Part shown: piece by piece, positions 7,464-15,730 of the stretch
Layout: each line of letters begins with the position of its first letter
How positions within the stretch are numbered: the stretch's first letter is position 1
DNA from: Bacteroidales bacterium
GTDB taxonomy: Bacteria; Bacteroidota; Bacteroidia; Bacteroidales; UBA932
Direction: 5' to 3'
Length of the DNA stretch: 41,594 bases
NCBI GenBank assembly: GCA_017546125.1
Contig: JAFYXO010000005.1
Location: 1-41,594 of the forward strand
Position numbers and translations under genes: made by a program
Notes under the pieces: generated by a model
Told to the model about the DNA's origin: nothing
Seen by the model: the letters and a program-made list of their open reading frames with translations, nothing else
Database searches by the model: none

Positions 7464-8621
7464 ATGTTAACACAAATTATCAACGGTATTATACACACCC
7501 CTTCAGGTTGGATGAAGGGTGGTTCTATTATTATAGACGATCACAAGATACTCGAAGTATCAAGCTGTGATCTTCCGGTTATCGGTGCAAAAATCATCGA
7601 TGCAAAAGGGATGTATGTCGCTCCAGGCGGAGTGGAGATCCACTGCCACGGTGGCGGAGGCCGCGACTTCATGGAGTGTACTGAAGATGCCTTCCAGGTA
7701 GCTATCGATGCACACATGCAATACGGTACCACAAGTATTTTCCCTACCCTGTCATCTTCTACACTACCTATGATCAGAGCTGCAGCAGCTACTGCAGAGA
7801 AGATGATGAAAGACAAATATAGCCCTGTTCTTGGTATCCACCTTGAGGGACCATATTTTAACCTCAAGATGGCCGGTGGCCAGTTGCCCGAGAACATCAT
7901 CATGCCGGACCCTAACGACTACATCACTATCCTTGAGGAGACCAATGCCATCAAGAGATGGGATGCTGCTCCGGAGCTTCCCGGCGCTATCGCATTCGGA
8001 AGATATCTTGCCAAAAAAGGTATCCTGGCATCTATCGCACACACCAGTGCTGAATTTGACGATGTAGAGGCTGCTTGGGAAGCCGGTTACACCCACGCTA
8101 CCCACTTCTACAATGCTATGCCTGGTTTCCACAAGAAAAAAGAGCTTAAATATGAAGGTACCGTAGAGAGCATCTACCTTATCGACGATATGACAGTAGA
8201 GGCTATCGCAGATGGTATCCACGTACCAACCACTATCCTGAGACTTATCTACAAACTTAAAGGTGTAGAGAAGACAGCACTTATCACCGACGCCCTTGCA
8301 GTGGCAGCCAGCGACAGCAAGACTGCATTTGACCCACGTGTCATTATCGAAGACGGTGTATGTAAACTTGCTGACCGCTCTGCATTGGCAGGTAGTATTG
8401 CCACTATGGACAGACTCATCAAGACTATGACCTCTCCTGAGGTAGAGGTTCCTCTATTTGATGTAGTGCGTATGATCTCTGAGACCCCTTCTAAGATTAT
8501 GAATGTATATGACAGAAAAGGTTCTCTTGAAAAAGGTAAAGATGCCGATATCATCCTGATCGACAAAGATTATGAAGTTCGCGGCGTTATGGCTATGGGT
8601 AGAATTGTAAAAAGTATTTAA
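7464..8621 (+). CDS. nagA: N-acetylglucosamine-6-phosphate deacetylase
   Basis: 385 residues, normal NagA length, with an N-terminal small beta domain and an amidohydrolase TIM barrel. It converts GlcNAc-6-phosphate to glucosamine-6-phosphate plus acetate in the cytoplasm, feeding amino-sugar catabolism or peptidoglycan recycling. All active-site positions are present: H60 and H62 (HCHG), E128 (HLEGP), H193 (IAHTSAEF), H214 (HATHFYNAMP) and the catalytic D276 (LITDA). A paralogue begins 2 bases after the stop and is colinear with it. No nagB is in the window. Translation probably starts at the first ATG, MLTQIINGII, which aligns with the paralogue's start. Confidence 0.95.
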   Translation: MLTQIINGIIHTPSGWMKGGSIIIDDHKILEVSSCDLPVIGAKIIDAKGMYVAPGGVEIHCHGGGGRDFMECTEDAFQVAIDAHMQYGTTSIFPTLSSSTLPMIRAAAATAEKMMKDKYSPVLGIHLEGPYFNLKMAGGQLPENIIMPDPNDYITILEETNAIKRWDAAPELPGAIAFGRYLAKKGILASIAHTSAEFDDVEAAWEAGYTHATHFYNAMPGFHKKKELKYEGTVESIYLIDDMTVEAIADGIHVPTTILRLIYKLKGVEKTALITDALAVAASDSKTAFDPRVIIEDGVCKLADRSALAGSIATMDRLIKTMTSPEVEVPLFDVVRMISETPSKIMNVYDRKGSLEKGKDADIILIDKDYEVRGVMAMGRIVKSI

Positions 8622-8623
8622 TT

Positions 8624-9763
8624 ATGTTGACACAGATAAACAACGGTAAAATCCTCACACCACACGGGTGGGTACTTGACCACTCCCTATTGATCGAAGA
8701 TGGTAAGATTTTGGATATAGCCGGCAGCCTTCCTATCCAGGGGGCAGAGGTTATTGATGCCAGAGGCATGTACATCGTTCCCGGCTATGTAGCCATGAAC
8801 GTATATGGTGCAAAAGGGCACACCTTCAATGAGGGGACAGAAGAGGCATTTGAGACCATTACCAAATCTCATCTTGCACATGGTGCCACCACCATTTTCC
8901 CTACCCTGTCACCTACCACCAGAGACAAGGTCATTGAGATCGATGGATTGTGCGCCAAATTGATGGAAAAAGGTGACTCTACCATCAAGGGTCTTCACGT
9001 AGTGAGTCCATATCTGAGCGAAGATATGACCAAAGAACAATATAAAGTGAAGAACCCTGATCCCACTGAGTACAGCATCATCCTTGACAAGACCAAATGC
9101 ATCAGACGCTGGGATGCAGCTCCTGAGCTTCCGGGCTCAAGTGTTCTGGCCAAAGAGCTTAAAAAACACAATATCCTCCCTGTAATCTCACACACTATTG
9201 CAGAGTACAAAGAGGTTCTTGAGGGATTTGAGTCAGGCTTCACACACACAGCACAGCTATACAACGCTATGCCAGGTTTCCACAAAAAAGGTGAGTACAA
9301 ATACGAAGGTACAGTAGAGAGCGTTTACCTTATCGATGATATGACCACAGAGGTTATCGCAGACGGTAAGCACCTTCCCTCTACCATTCTCCGCCTTGTT
9401 TACAAGATCAAAGGTGTGGAAAAACTTGCTCTTGTCACAGCTGCGCTTGCATACGCAGACTATGAGGGAGAAGTAAACCCTGAAGACAATGTTTACATCG
9501 AAAACGGTGTATGTAAAGTAAAAGGTGTAAACCACCTTGCAGGCAGTATTGCCACTATGGATACACTTGTTCAAAATATGGTTCTTAAGGTGGGCACTAC
9601 CCTAAGAGATGCTATCAGAATGGCATCAGAGACACCTGCCAAGATCATGGGTGTTTATGACCAGGTGGGCTCTCTTGAGAAAGGCAAAGAGGCTAATGTC
9701 CTTATCCTTAACCACCACTACGAAATTTGCGGTATCTGGTCAAAAGGCAAACAAGTTAAATAG
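8624..9763 (+). CDS. NagA paralogue lacking metal-binding and catalytic residues (probable pseudoenzyme)
   Basis: 379 residues, colinear with the NagA encoded just upstream and nearly identical in stretches such as KRWDAAPELPG/RRWDAAPELPG, YNAMPGFHKK and KYEGTVES. The reading frame is intact, so this is not a decayed gene. Yet the active site is gone: H60 and H62 of NagA are replaced by N59 and Y61, the metal ligand E128 by V127 (HVVSP), H214 by Q211 (HTAQLYNAMP) and the catalytic D276 by A273 (LVTAALA). Only H190 is kept. The fold and many surface motifs persist. It probably arose by tandem duplication and may act as a partner or regulator of the active NagA or as a ligand sensor (inference). 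Automatic annotation would likely call it a deacetylase. Confidence 0.85.
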   Translation: MLTQINNGKILTPHGWVLDHSLLIEDGKILDIAGSLPIQGAEVIDARGMYIVPGYVAMNVYGAKGHTFNEGTEEAFETITKSHLAHGATTIFPTLSPTTRDKVIEIDGLCAKLMEKGDSTIKGLHVVSPYLSEDMTKEQYKVKNPDPTEYSIILDKTKCIRRWDAAPELPGSSVLAKELKKHNILPVISHTIAEYKEVLEGFESGFTHTAQLYNAMPGFHKKGEYKYEGTVESVYLIDDMTTEVIADGKHLPSTILRLVYKIKGVEKLALVTAALAYADYEGEVNPEDNVYIENGVCKVKGVNHLAGSIATMDTLVQNMVLKVGTTLRDAIRMASETPAKIMGVYDQVGSLEKGKEANVLILNHHYEICGIWSKGKQVK

Positions 9764-9766
9764 TCT

Positions 9767-10324
9767 ATGATTAAAACCGCTGCTGTATATTTGGGATCTG
9801 CCACAGGCAGGTCCCAAATTTTTTCTGACACCGCATTTGCCATTGGAGCAGAACTGGCCAAGAGAGGGATATCCATTGTTTACGGAGGGGCTTGCGTAGG
9901 GACTATGAACTCCCTTGCAGATGGCGCTCTTTCTGAAAACGGGGAGATTATAGGTGTATTCCCAAGAGGGTTCAAAGGGAAGAAAAGCTACCAGGAGAAA
10001 CAGATAGAGGTGTGCCACCAGGGGCTTACCCGCCTGATAGAGGTGGAGGATATGAGTGAAAGGAAAAAGGTGATGGAGAAGATGAGCGACTGCTGTATCG
10101 CCCTACCCGGAAGTTACGGGACACTTGACGAACTCTTCGAATATATCGTGAACCACCAATTGGGTTTTCACGACAAACCTGTATTCATTCTGAATCTGGA
10201 AGGATTTTATGACCCTATAATAGAGATGATAGAAAAAATGAGAGAGACAGAGTTTCTGAAAGGTTATGACCAAACCTTCATCCACTTCTGTCCCTCTGCA
10301 GAAGATATATTGTCCAAACTGTAG
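9767..10324 (+). CDS. LOG-family (YvdD-like) nucleotide 5'-monophosphate phosphoribohydrolase
   Basis: 185 residues, typical for short LOG proteins (TIGR00730 family). The Rossmann-like core shows VYGGACVGTMNSLADGAL, the R99-K100 pair (SERKKVM) and the PGSYGTLDE motif with E122. The usual PGGxGTxxE has a Ser here at the second Gly. The family cleaves the N-glycosidic bond of adenine-type nucleotides, releasing a base such as a cytokinin from the ribose phosphate. It lies 3 bases after the NagA paralogue and is probably cotranscribed with it. Its stop is 1 base from the stop of the convergent aminotransferase gene, with no terminator between them. Confidence 0.85.
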   Translation: MIKTAAVYLGSATGRSQIFSDTAFAIGAELAKRGISIVYGGACVGTMNSLADGALSENGEIIGVFPRGFKGKKSYQEKQIEVCHQGLTRLIEVEDMSERKKVMEKMSDCCIALPGSYGTLDELFEYIVNHQLGFHDKPVFILNLEGFYDPIIEMIEKMRETEFLKGYDQTFIHFCPSAEDILSKL

Positions 10325-10325
10325 A

Positions 10326-11522
10326 TTATTCCTCTATACCCATAAGTTTTTTGGTCGCTGTAGCCAAACGTTTGACACCTTCAACCATCTTCTCGTCAGA
10401 TACATATGAGAAGTTCAGACGTAGTGTGTTCTGTCCGCCACCATCGCAGAAGAATACCTCTCCGATGATAAATGCCACATTCTCCTTGATAGCCAGATCA
10501 AACAAATCTCTGGCATCGTAGCCTTCAGGGAGGGTAACAAGCATAAACAGACCTCCGTCAGGTTTTGTCCAGGTAACACCCTCAGGCATATATTTGTCAA
10601 GACACTCAAGCATCAAATCTCTCTTACCTCTGTAAAGTGCGATAGTCTTCTTAAGGTTCTCATCAAATTTACCAGATGCAATGTATCTGCCTGCCAACTC
10701 TTGATTCAAGATAGGTGTACACAGGTCAGCTGACTGTTTTGCCACGATAATTTTCTCGATAACTTGCTCTGATCCCAAAACCCAACCAAGACGCAAACCT
10801 GGTGCAAATGTTTTTGATAGTGTACCCAACAGAATAACCCTTTCAGGACACATAGAGTAAATGGTAGGGAGAGATTCGCCATCAAATCTGATCTCTTTAT
10901 ATGGACTATCCTCAAGGATGATCAAGTCATATTTCTTAGCCACCTCTACGATCTCTAACCTCTGCTCCATAGTCATGGTAACACCTGTAGGGTTCTGATA
11001 GTCAGGGATAGCATAGATGAATTTTGGTTTTTTACCCAAAGCACAGAGTGTTTTTACCACCACCTCAGCATGCTCATCCTTAGGAATTCCCACAGGATTT
11101 GCCTGGTATGAATAGAACGCCTGAAGAGCTCCCAAATAAGATGGAAGACCGCAAAGGATAGTATCGCCAGGATTGATGAGGATTCTTGCGATCAGGTCAA
11201 TAGCCTGTTGTGAAGCTGTGGTGATAACAATATTTTTCTCTGTAACATCCAGACCGTCTGCCTGATATTTCTTGGCAAGCTGCTGGCGTAGAAGAACACT
11301 ACCTTCAGTAGATCCGTATTGGAGAACTTTATGTGGCTCCTCGGTAAGAAGGTCATTCATAATCTGCTTCAAATCCTCTACAGGGAATGTATCCTGATTA
11401 GGGAAACCACCACCAAATGATATAATTTCAGGCTTATTGGCCACACTTAGAAGGTCACGGATAGCCGACCTTCTCATATTCTTCGCATTATCAGAAAGAT
11501 AATTATTGATATCTATTGACAT
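10326..11522 (-). CDS. PLP-dependent aminotransferase, class I/II (LysN/2-aminoadipate type)
   Basis: 398 residues, fold-type I aminotransferase. Key residues are visible: YGSTEG near residue 69, N177 in QNPTG, D205 and Y208 (EDSPYKE), the PLP Schiff-base lysine K237 in GTLSKTFAPGLRLGW with R244, and a C-terminal Arg in LRLNFSY that binds the substrate carboxylate. The whole resembles the 2-aminoadipate/LysN and MocR-like aminotransferase group without the DNA-binding domain. Substrates of this group include 2-aminoadipate, aromatic and branched-chain amino acids; which one applies here cannot be told. It is a single gene, convergent with the LOG gene and divergent from queD, with its own well-formed promoter. 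Confidence 0.88.
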   Translation of the reverse strand: MSIDINNYLSDNAKNMRRSAIRDLLSVANKPEIISFGGGFPNQDTFPVEDLKQIMNDLLTEEPHKVLQYGSTEGSVLLRQQLAKKYQADGLDVTEKNIVITTASQQAIDLIARILINPGDTILCGLPSYLGALQAFYSYQANPVGIPKDEHAEVVVKTLCALGKKPKFIYAIPDYQNPTGVTMTMEQRLEIVEVAKKYDLIILEDSPYKEIRFDGESLPTIYSMCPERVILLGTLSKTFAPGLRLGWVLGSEQVIEKIIVAKQSADLCTPILNQELAGRYIASGKFDENLKKTIALYRGKRDLMLECLDKYMPEGVTWTKPDGGLFMLVTLPEGYDARDLFDLAIKENVAFIIGEVFFCDGGGQNTLRLNFSYVSDEKMVEGVKRLATATKKLMGIEE

Positions 11523-11541
11523 AGTATTATATTTTTGTTTA

Positions 11542-11573
11542 CAAATTTAAAGAAGTGTTAGAATTCCACCAAA
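11542..11573 (-). promoter_or_regulatory. Bacteroidota-type promoter for the aminotransferase gene
   Basis: On the minus strand TTTG (11570-11573) is followed after 20 bases by TAAATTTG (11542-11549), matching the -33/-7 pattern. The start codon is 19 bases further on. Confidence 0.7.
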
Positions 11574-11662
11574 TTTTATTAAAAAAATTTAGCAAAACAT
11601 TTAAAAGAACTAATTTCTTTCATATTATCCAAATTCATAAATTATTACTAATTTTGAAGGTT

Positions 11663-12124
11663 ATGACTAATATAAGAATTACTAAGGAATTTTCGTTTGA
11701 GTGTGCCCACTCATTGCCCGATTACCAAGGGAAATGCAGCCAGATACATGGCCACTCATACAAGCTGTCAGTCACCATAAAAGGGGCTGTAAACAGCTCA
11801 GCGCCATCATCTTCCAGCGATGGGATGCTGGCAGACTTCAGAGACCTCAAACATTTAGTGGAGAGAACTATCATCGACAAGTTTGATCACGCACTCGTTT
11901 TGAGAGATGGGACCCCTTTGGCTGAAGAGCTCTCGAAAGTGTATACAAATGTCATAATAACCCCCTTCCGCCCCACCTCAGAAAACCTGATTGCTCACTT
12001 TGCATCCCTTCTTCAGGGTGAAATGGCGAAGGATAGCACTTTTGCCGGCACATTGGTCGACAGACTGAAACTATACGAAACTGCCACCTCTTATGTAGAG
12101 TGGTACGAATGTGACAACAGATGA
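11663..12124 (+). CDS. queD: 6-carboxytetrahydropterin synthase
   Basis: 153 residues from the ATG at 11663; the frame continues upstream through an AT-rich stretch with no family similarity, so the internal ATG (MTNIRITKEFSFECAH) is preferred. The three zinc histidines are H16 (CAHSLPDY), H29 and H31 (IHGHSY). The nucleophile C25 (KCSQ), the D75-H76 pair (FDHAL) and E139 (LYETATSYVEW) complete the active site. QueD turns 7,8-dihydroneopterin triphosphate into 6-carboxy-5,6,7,8-tetrahydropterin in the queuosine/7-deazaguanine pathway. No queC, queE or queF is nearby. The stop overlaps the polA start by 4 bases (ATGA). Confidence 0.93.
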   Translation: MTNIRITKEFSFECAHSLPDYQGKCSQIHGHSYKLSVTIKGAVNSSAPSSSSDGMLADFRDLKHLVERTIIDKFDHALVLRDGTPLAEELSKVYTNVIITPFRPTSENLIAHFASLLQGEMAKDSTFAGTLVDRLKLYETATSYVEWYECDNR

Positions 12125-14763
12125 AGAAACTATTCCTCATAGACGGACACTCGCTGATATTCAGGATGTATTACGCATTCCTGCGTCGCCCTATGATCAA
12201 TAGCAAAGGGGTAGACACATCCATCCTGTACGGCTTCATGAAATACCTCATGGAGCTTATCCGAAAGGAGAACCCCACCCATATCGGTGTCGCTTTTGAC
12301 CCCCCGGGCAAGACCTTCCGTCACGAGAGCTATGATGCATACAAATCAAACCGCTCCGCCACACCCGAACTGGTCAAAGAGGCCCTTGAGCCACTTAAAG
12401 AGCTGGTCAGTTCACTCGGTATCCCTGTATTGATGATTCCCGGGTATGAAGCTGACGACGTGATAGGCACTATCGCCAAAATGGGTGAAAGACAGGGCTT
12501 CACAGTATATATGGTGACACCCGACAAAGATTTGGGACAGCTTATCTCAGAAAATATATTCCAGTACAAACCGGGAAAAAGCGGTGCAGAGAATGAGCTT
12601 CTGGGCACAGCCGAGATTTGCGAGAAATTCCAGATCTCCCACCCTTCCCAAGTGATTGACATCCTTGCCCTATGGGGCGATGCCTCAGACAATGTTCCCG
12701 GGGTCCGCGGAGTCGGAGAGGTGAGTGCAAAGAAACTTATTGCCAAATATGGCTCAGTGGAGAATATACTCGCCCACACCTCAGAGCTCCCTGCAAAGCA
12801 GGCTGCAGCATTCGAAGAGGCACGCGAACAGCTCCCGCTGAGCAAATTCCTCGTCACCATCAAAACAGATGTCCCCATCGAATTTTCGGAAGAGTCACTT
12901 CTTCTGGAGGTACGAAACGGGCACGATTGCCATAAGCTCTTTGAGCAATACGAATTCCCCTCACTCCTCAAACTCCTCCCTGCCACTTTCGGCGACTGCA
13001 GCTGCTCGGAAGAGGTTAAAAAAGAGGAGATTGCACTCCGTGCCATAGATATGGAAGAACTCCTTCAAATCTGCTCACAGCAGCATGAGACTGGTATCAG
13101 GATCTCTGGGGAGAACCTCTTTCTGTCGAGTGGGGAGAGCGTCTACACCACCTCCGACTGGGGTGCAGCACGCGCCATTCTGGAGGATGAATCTGTCGCT
13201 AAGGTGGGATATAACCTGAAAGAGTATATACATACATTGCGAAGCAGAGCTCTCCAACTGAAAGGGCCCCTGAAGGACATTGAGCTCATGCACTACCTTC
13301 TGAATCCAGAGAGGACCCACAAACTGGAGATACTGGCGAAGACATATCTTGATATAGACGTCAACAATATAGGGGCTGAAGCGGAAGCGGAGCCTGTGCA
13401 GGAGTTTGACCTTTTCTCCGCACCTGCAGAGAGTGCCCCATCTGACACCACCACCCGCGATAAAGCGGAGGCATCGGTGCTAATACCATTATATAAAAAG
13501 GTATCAAAGGAACTGGAAGCAGACCCTTCTCTGGTGGAGCTGTACCACACCATCGAAGAGCCGCTGCTTAAAGTCCTTGCAAATATAGAGGAGGAGGGGT
13601 TCAAGATAGATACCGGAATGTTGCTTGAGTTCAAGAATGAGCTTCTCGAGAAGATGAACACCATCCAGGAGAGGATCAGAGAGTGCGCTGAGAATCCTGA
13701 ACTGAACATCTCATCACCCAAGCAGATAGGTATCCTGCTCTATGAGAAACTGGCCCTCAACCCCAAAGTGAAGAAAAATGCGAAAGACTCCTACCCCACC
13801 GATGAAGAGACACTTCTGTCGATGGAGGAAAAGAGCCCTATCATAAAGGACATACTTGACTTCAGAGGTCTTAAAAAACTGATTTCCACTTATATTGAGC
13901 CATTTCCGTCTCTGATAGATCCCAAGACAGGTAAGGTTCACACCACATTCAATCAGGCACTCACTGCCACCGGAAGATTGAGTTCCGTGAAGCCCAACCT
14001 CCAGAACATCCCTATCAGGACAGAACTCGGCAGGGAGATCAGAAAGGCCTTCATCCCATCCCATCCGGACGGCTATATAGTCTCTGCCGACTACTCACAG
14101 ATAGAGCTTAGACTTATGGCGGCCATGAGTGGAGATAAGGAGCTTGTAGCGGCATTCAGGGAGGGGAAAGATGTACACACCGCCACTGCTGCCAAAGTTT
14201 TCAAAGTCGGAGAAGATCAGGTGACAAGCGACCAGAGAAGAAAGGCCAAAATGGTCAACTTCGGGATCATATATGGCATCTCGGCATTCGGGCTTGCCCA
14301 GAGACTGCACATAGGGCGCGGAGAGTCAAAAGAGATTATTGAAGAGTACTTCAGACACTACCCAGATGTATGGAACTACATGGAGAAAATGAAAGAGTCT
14401 GCCAGAGAGAAAGGGTATGTGGAAACACTCTGCAAGAGGAAACGCTATCTTCCGGATATCAACTCCCGCAATGTCAATGTAAAGAACCTCGCTGAGAGAA
14501 ATGCCATCAATGCCCCAATCCAGGGGAGCGCTGCAGATATCATCAAACTGGCAATGATCAATGTGGAGAAGAGATTCGCAGAAGAGGGTTTTGAAAGTAA
14601 AGTTATCCTGCAGGTGCACGACGAACTTGTAATAGACACCACCCCATCAGAACTCGACAGGGTGATGAGGGCAGTCAAGGAGGAGATGGAGAGGGTAATG
14701 GATATAGGAATACCGCTTACAGCTGAGTGCAATTATGGCAAAAACTGGCTGGAAGCACATTAG
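12121..14763 (+). CDS. polA: DNA polymerase I with an apparently inactive 3'-5' exonuclease domain
   Basis: 880 residues. The 5' nuclease (residues 1 to about 290) keeps its metal Asp residues: D8, D60, D112/D113, D135/D137 and D187/D190. The polymerase domain has motif A (SADYSQIE, D657), motif B (RRKAKMVNFGIIYG, 706-719) and motif C (VHDE, D834). The middle region (about 303-460) keeps the length of a proofreading domain but not its residues. The DxE of motif Exo I is missing around 323-337, the Asp of Exo II is lost (VGYNLKEYI instead of N-L-K-Y-D), and no Y-x-x-x-D of Exo III is seen near 446-452. The enzyme should do primer removal and gap filling without proofreading. It is coupled to queD and followed by rsmG after 9 bases. 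Confidence 0.96.
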   Translation: MKKLFLIDGHSLIFRMYYAFLRRPMINSKGVDTSILYGFMKYLMELIRKENPTHIGVAFDPPGKTFRHESYDAYKSNRSATPELVKEALEPLKELVSSLGIPVLMIPGYEADDVIGTIAKMGERQGFTVYMVTPDKDLGQLISENIFQYKPGKSGAENELLGTAEICEKFQISHPSQVIDILALWGDASDNVPGVRGVGEVSAKKLIAKYGSVENILAHTSELPAKQAAAFEEAREQLPLSKFLVTIKTDVPIEFSEESLLLEVRNGHDCHKLFEQYEFPSLLKLLPATFGDCSCSEEVKKEEIALRAIDMEELLQICSQQHETGIRISGENLFLSSGESVYTTSDWGAARAILEDESVAKVGYNLKEYIHTLRSRALQLKGPLKDIELMHYLLNPERTHKLEILAKTYLDIDVNNIGAEAEAEPVQEFDLFSAPAESAPSDTTTRDKAEASVLIPLYKKVSKELEADPSLVELYHTIEEPLLKVLANIEEEGFKIDTGMLLEFKNELLEKMNTIQERIRECAENPELNISSPKQIGILLYEKLALNPKVKKNAKDSYPTDEETLLSMEEKSPIIKDILDFRGLKKLISTYIEPFPSLIDPKTGKVHTTFNQALTATGRLSSVKPNLQNIPIRTELGREIRKAFIPSHPDGYIVSADYSQIELRLMAAMSGDKELVAAFREGKDVHTATAAKVFKVGEDQVTSDQRRKAKMVNFGIIYGISAFGLAQRLHIGRGESKEIIEEYFRHYPDVWNYMEKMKESAREKGYVETLCKRKRYLPDINSRNVNVKNLAERNAINAPIQGSAADIIKLAMINVEKRFAEEGFESKVILQVHDELVIDTTPSELDRVMRAVKEEMERVMDIGIPLTAECNYGKNWLEAH

Positions 14764-14772
14764 ACACAGATT

Positions 14773-15402
14773 ATGATCGAAAGCACTATTATATACAAAT
14801 ACTTCCCTGAGGTCTCGGCAGAGCAGAAGGGACAGTTTGACAGGCTACACTCAATCTATTCGGAGTGGAACAGCAAGATAAATGTCATCTCCCGCAAGGA
14901 TATGGACAACTTCTACATGCACCATGCACTCCACTCACTGGCTATTGCCAGATTCCCATTCCCTGATGGGGCCAAAGTGCTTGACGTGGGTACAGGTGGA
15001 GGCTTCCCCGGAATCCCATTGGCCATTATGTTCCCAAATGTACACTTTACCCTATGCGACTCTATCGGCAAAAAGATAAAAGTAGCCACAGAGGTGGCCA
15101 ACGAACTGGGTCTGAAGAATGTCACAACAGTCTGTTCCAGAGTGGAAGCTCTCCCCGACACATACGATTATATAGTATCAAGGGCGGTTACAGAACTTAA
15201 AAATTTCATCCCCTGGGTGAAAGGGAAATACACCACAGAGATGATTTTTCTCAAAGGTGGAGACACAAATATGGAGATATCTGAGTGTGCCAGGAGTTTA
15301 AAACTTAGCCAAAAGCTATTCAACAGTATGAATATAAGCGACTTCTTCTCCGAAGAATATTTTGGGGAGAAAAGAATAATATTTGTCAAAAAATTTGGAT
15401 AG
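14773..15402 (+). CDS. rsmG: 16S rRNA (guanine-527-N7)-methyltransferase
   Basis: 209 residues, usual RsmG/GidB length. The N-terminal part has the signature NVISRKDMDNFYMHH, followed by an SAM-binding motif VLDVGTGGGFPGIPLA (69-84), a second strand with FTLCDSIGKK, and YDYIVSRAV (131-138). The enzyme methylates G527 in the 530 loop of 16S rRNA; loss in other bacteria gives low-level streptomycin resistance. It is cotranscribed with queD and polA. The rpmH promoter starts inside its last codons. Confidence 0.94.
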   Translation: MIESTIIYKYFPEVSAEQKGQFDRLHSIYSEWNSKINVISRKDMDNFYMHHALHSLAIARFPFPDGAKVLDVGTGGGFPGIPLAIMFPNVHFTLCDSIGKKIKVATEVANELGLKNVTTVCSRVEALPDTYDYIVSRAVTELKNFIPWVKGKYTTEMIFLKGGDTNMEISECARSLKLSQKLFNSMNISDFFSEEYFGEKRIIFVKKFG

Positions 15403-15426
15403 TTTGGTTTGTTTTATCTATCTTTG
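15394..15426 (+). promoter_or_regulatory. Bacteroidota-type promoter for rpmH
   Basis: TTTG (15394-15397), a 21-base spacer, then TATCTTTG (15419-15426). The -33 box lies inside the last codons of rsmG. The rpmH ATG is 39 bases further on. Confidence 0.7.
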
Positions 15427-15465
15427 CACTCCCAAATTTGGAATAATTAAAAATAGTAATAAGAT

Positions 15466-15618
15466 ATGAAACGTACATTTCAACCTTCGCAACGCAAACG
15501 CCGTAACAAACACGGTTTCCGCGAACGTATGTCTACCCCTAATGGTCGTCGCGTATTGGCAGCTCGCCGTCGTCACGGTCGCAAGAAACTAACTGTATCT
15601 TCAGAGGATCGTTTCTAG
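15466..15618 (+). CDS. rpmH: Large ribosomal subunit protein bL34
   Basis: A 50-residue, highly basic protein, too short for a usual length cut-off. It begins [19 protein letters not shown] and continues with [21 protein letters not shown], the universal bL34 pattern. bL34 sits in the 23S rRNA core of the 50S subunit. In many bacteria rpmH is next to rnpA and dnaA near the origin. Here it follows rsmG (itself often origin-linked) but has no rnpA beside it. It has its own promoter and a weak hairpin after it, so it is probably a single-gene transcript with some read-through. Confidence 0.97.
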   Translation: MKRTFQPSQRKRRNKHGFRERMSTPNGRRVLAARRRHGRKKLTVSSEDRF

Positions 15619-15645
15619 GAGATAGCACAAACGAAAGAAGTACGA

Positions 15646-15683
15646 GGCTGAATCGCTATGCGATGATAGCCTTTTGCTTTTTT
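15646..15683 (+). terminator. Weak hairpin with T-rich tail after rpmH
   Basis: GGCT..ATCGC and GCGAT..AGCC form an interrupted stem around a TAT loop. TTTTGCTTTTTT follows. The internal mismatches make it weak, so it may attenuate rather than end rpmH transcription. Confidence 0.5.
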
Positions 15684-15730
15684 ATGGGGTTACCTGTTCT
15701 GCTTAAAGATATTTTCACTATTTTTGGAGT

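Noticed and set aside
8624-9763. Pseudogene call for the second nagA
   Set aside because: The frame is complete, with start, stop and colinear domains. The changes hit catalytic residues only, so it reads as a kept pseudoenzyme and not as a decaying gene.
11555-11662. Upstream start for queD
   Set aside because: The extra 36 residues are AT-rich and Lys/Ile-biased, with no family similarity. This stretch also holds the aminotransferase promoter on the other strand.
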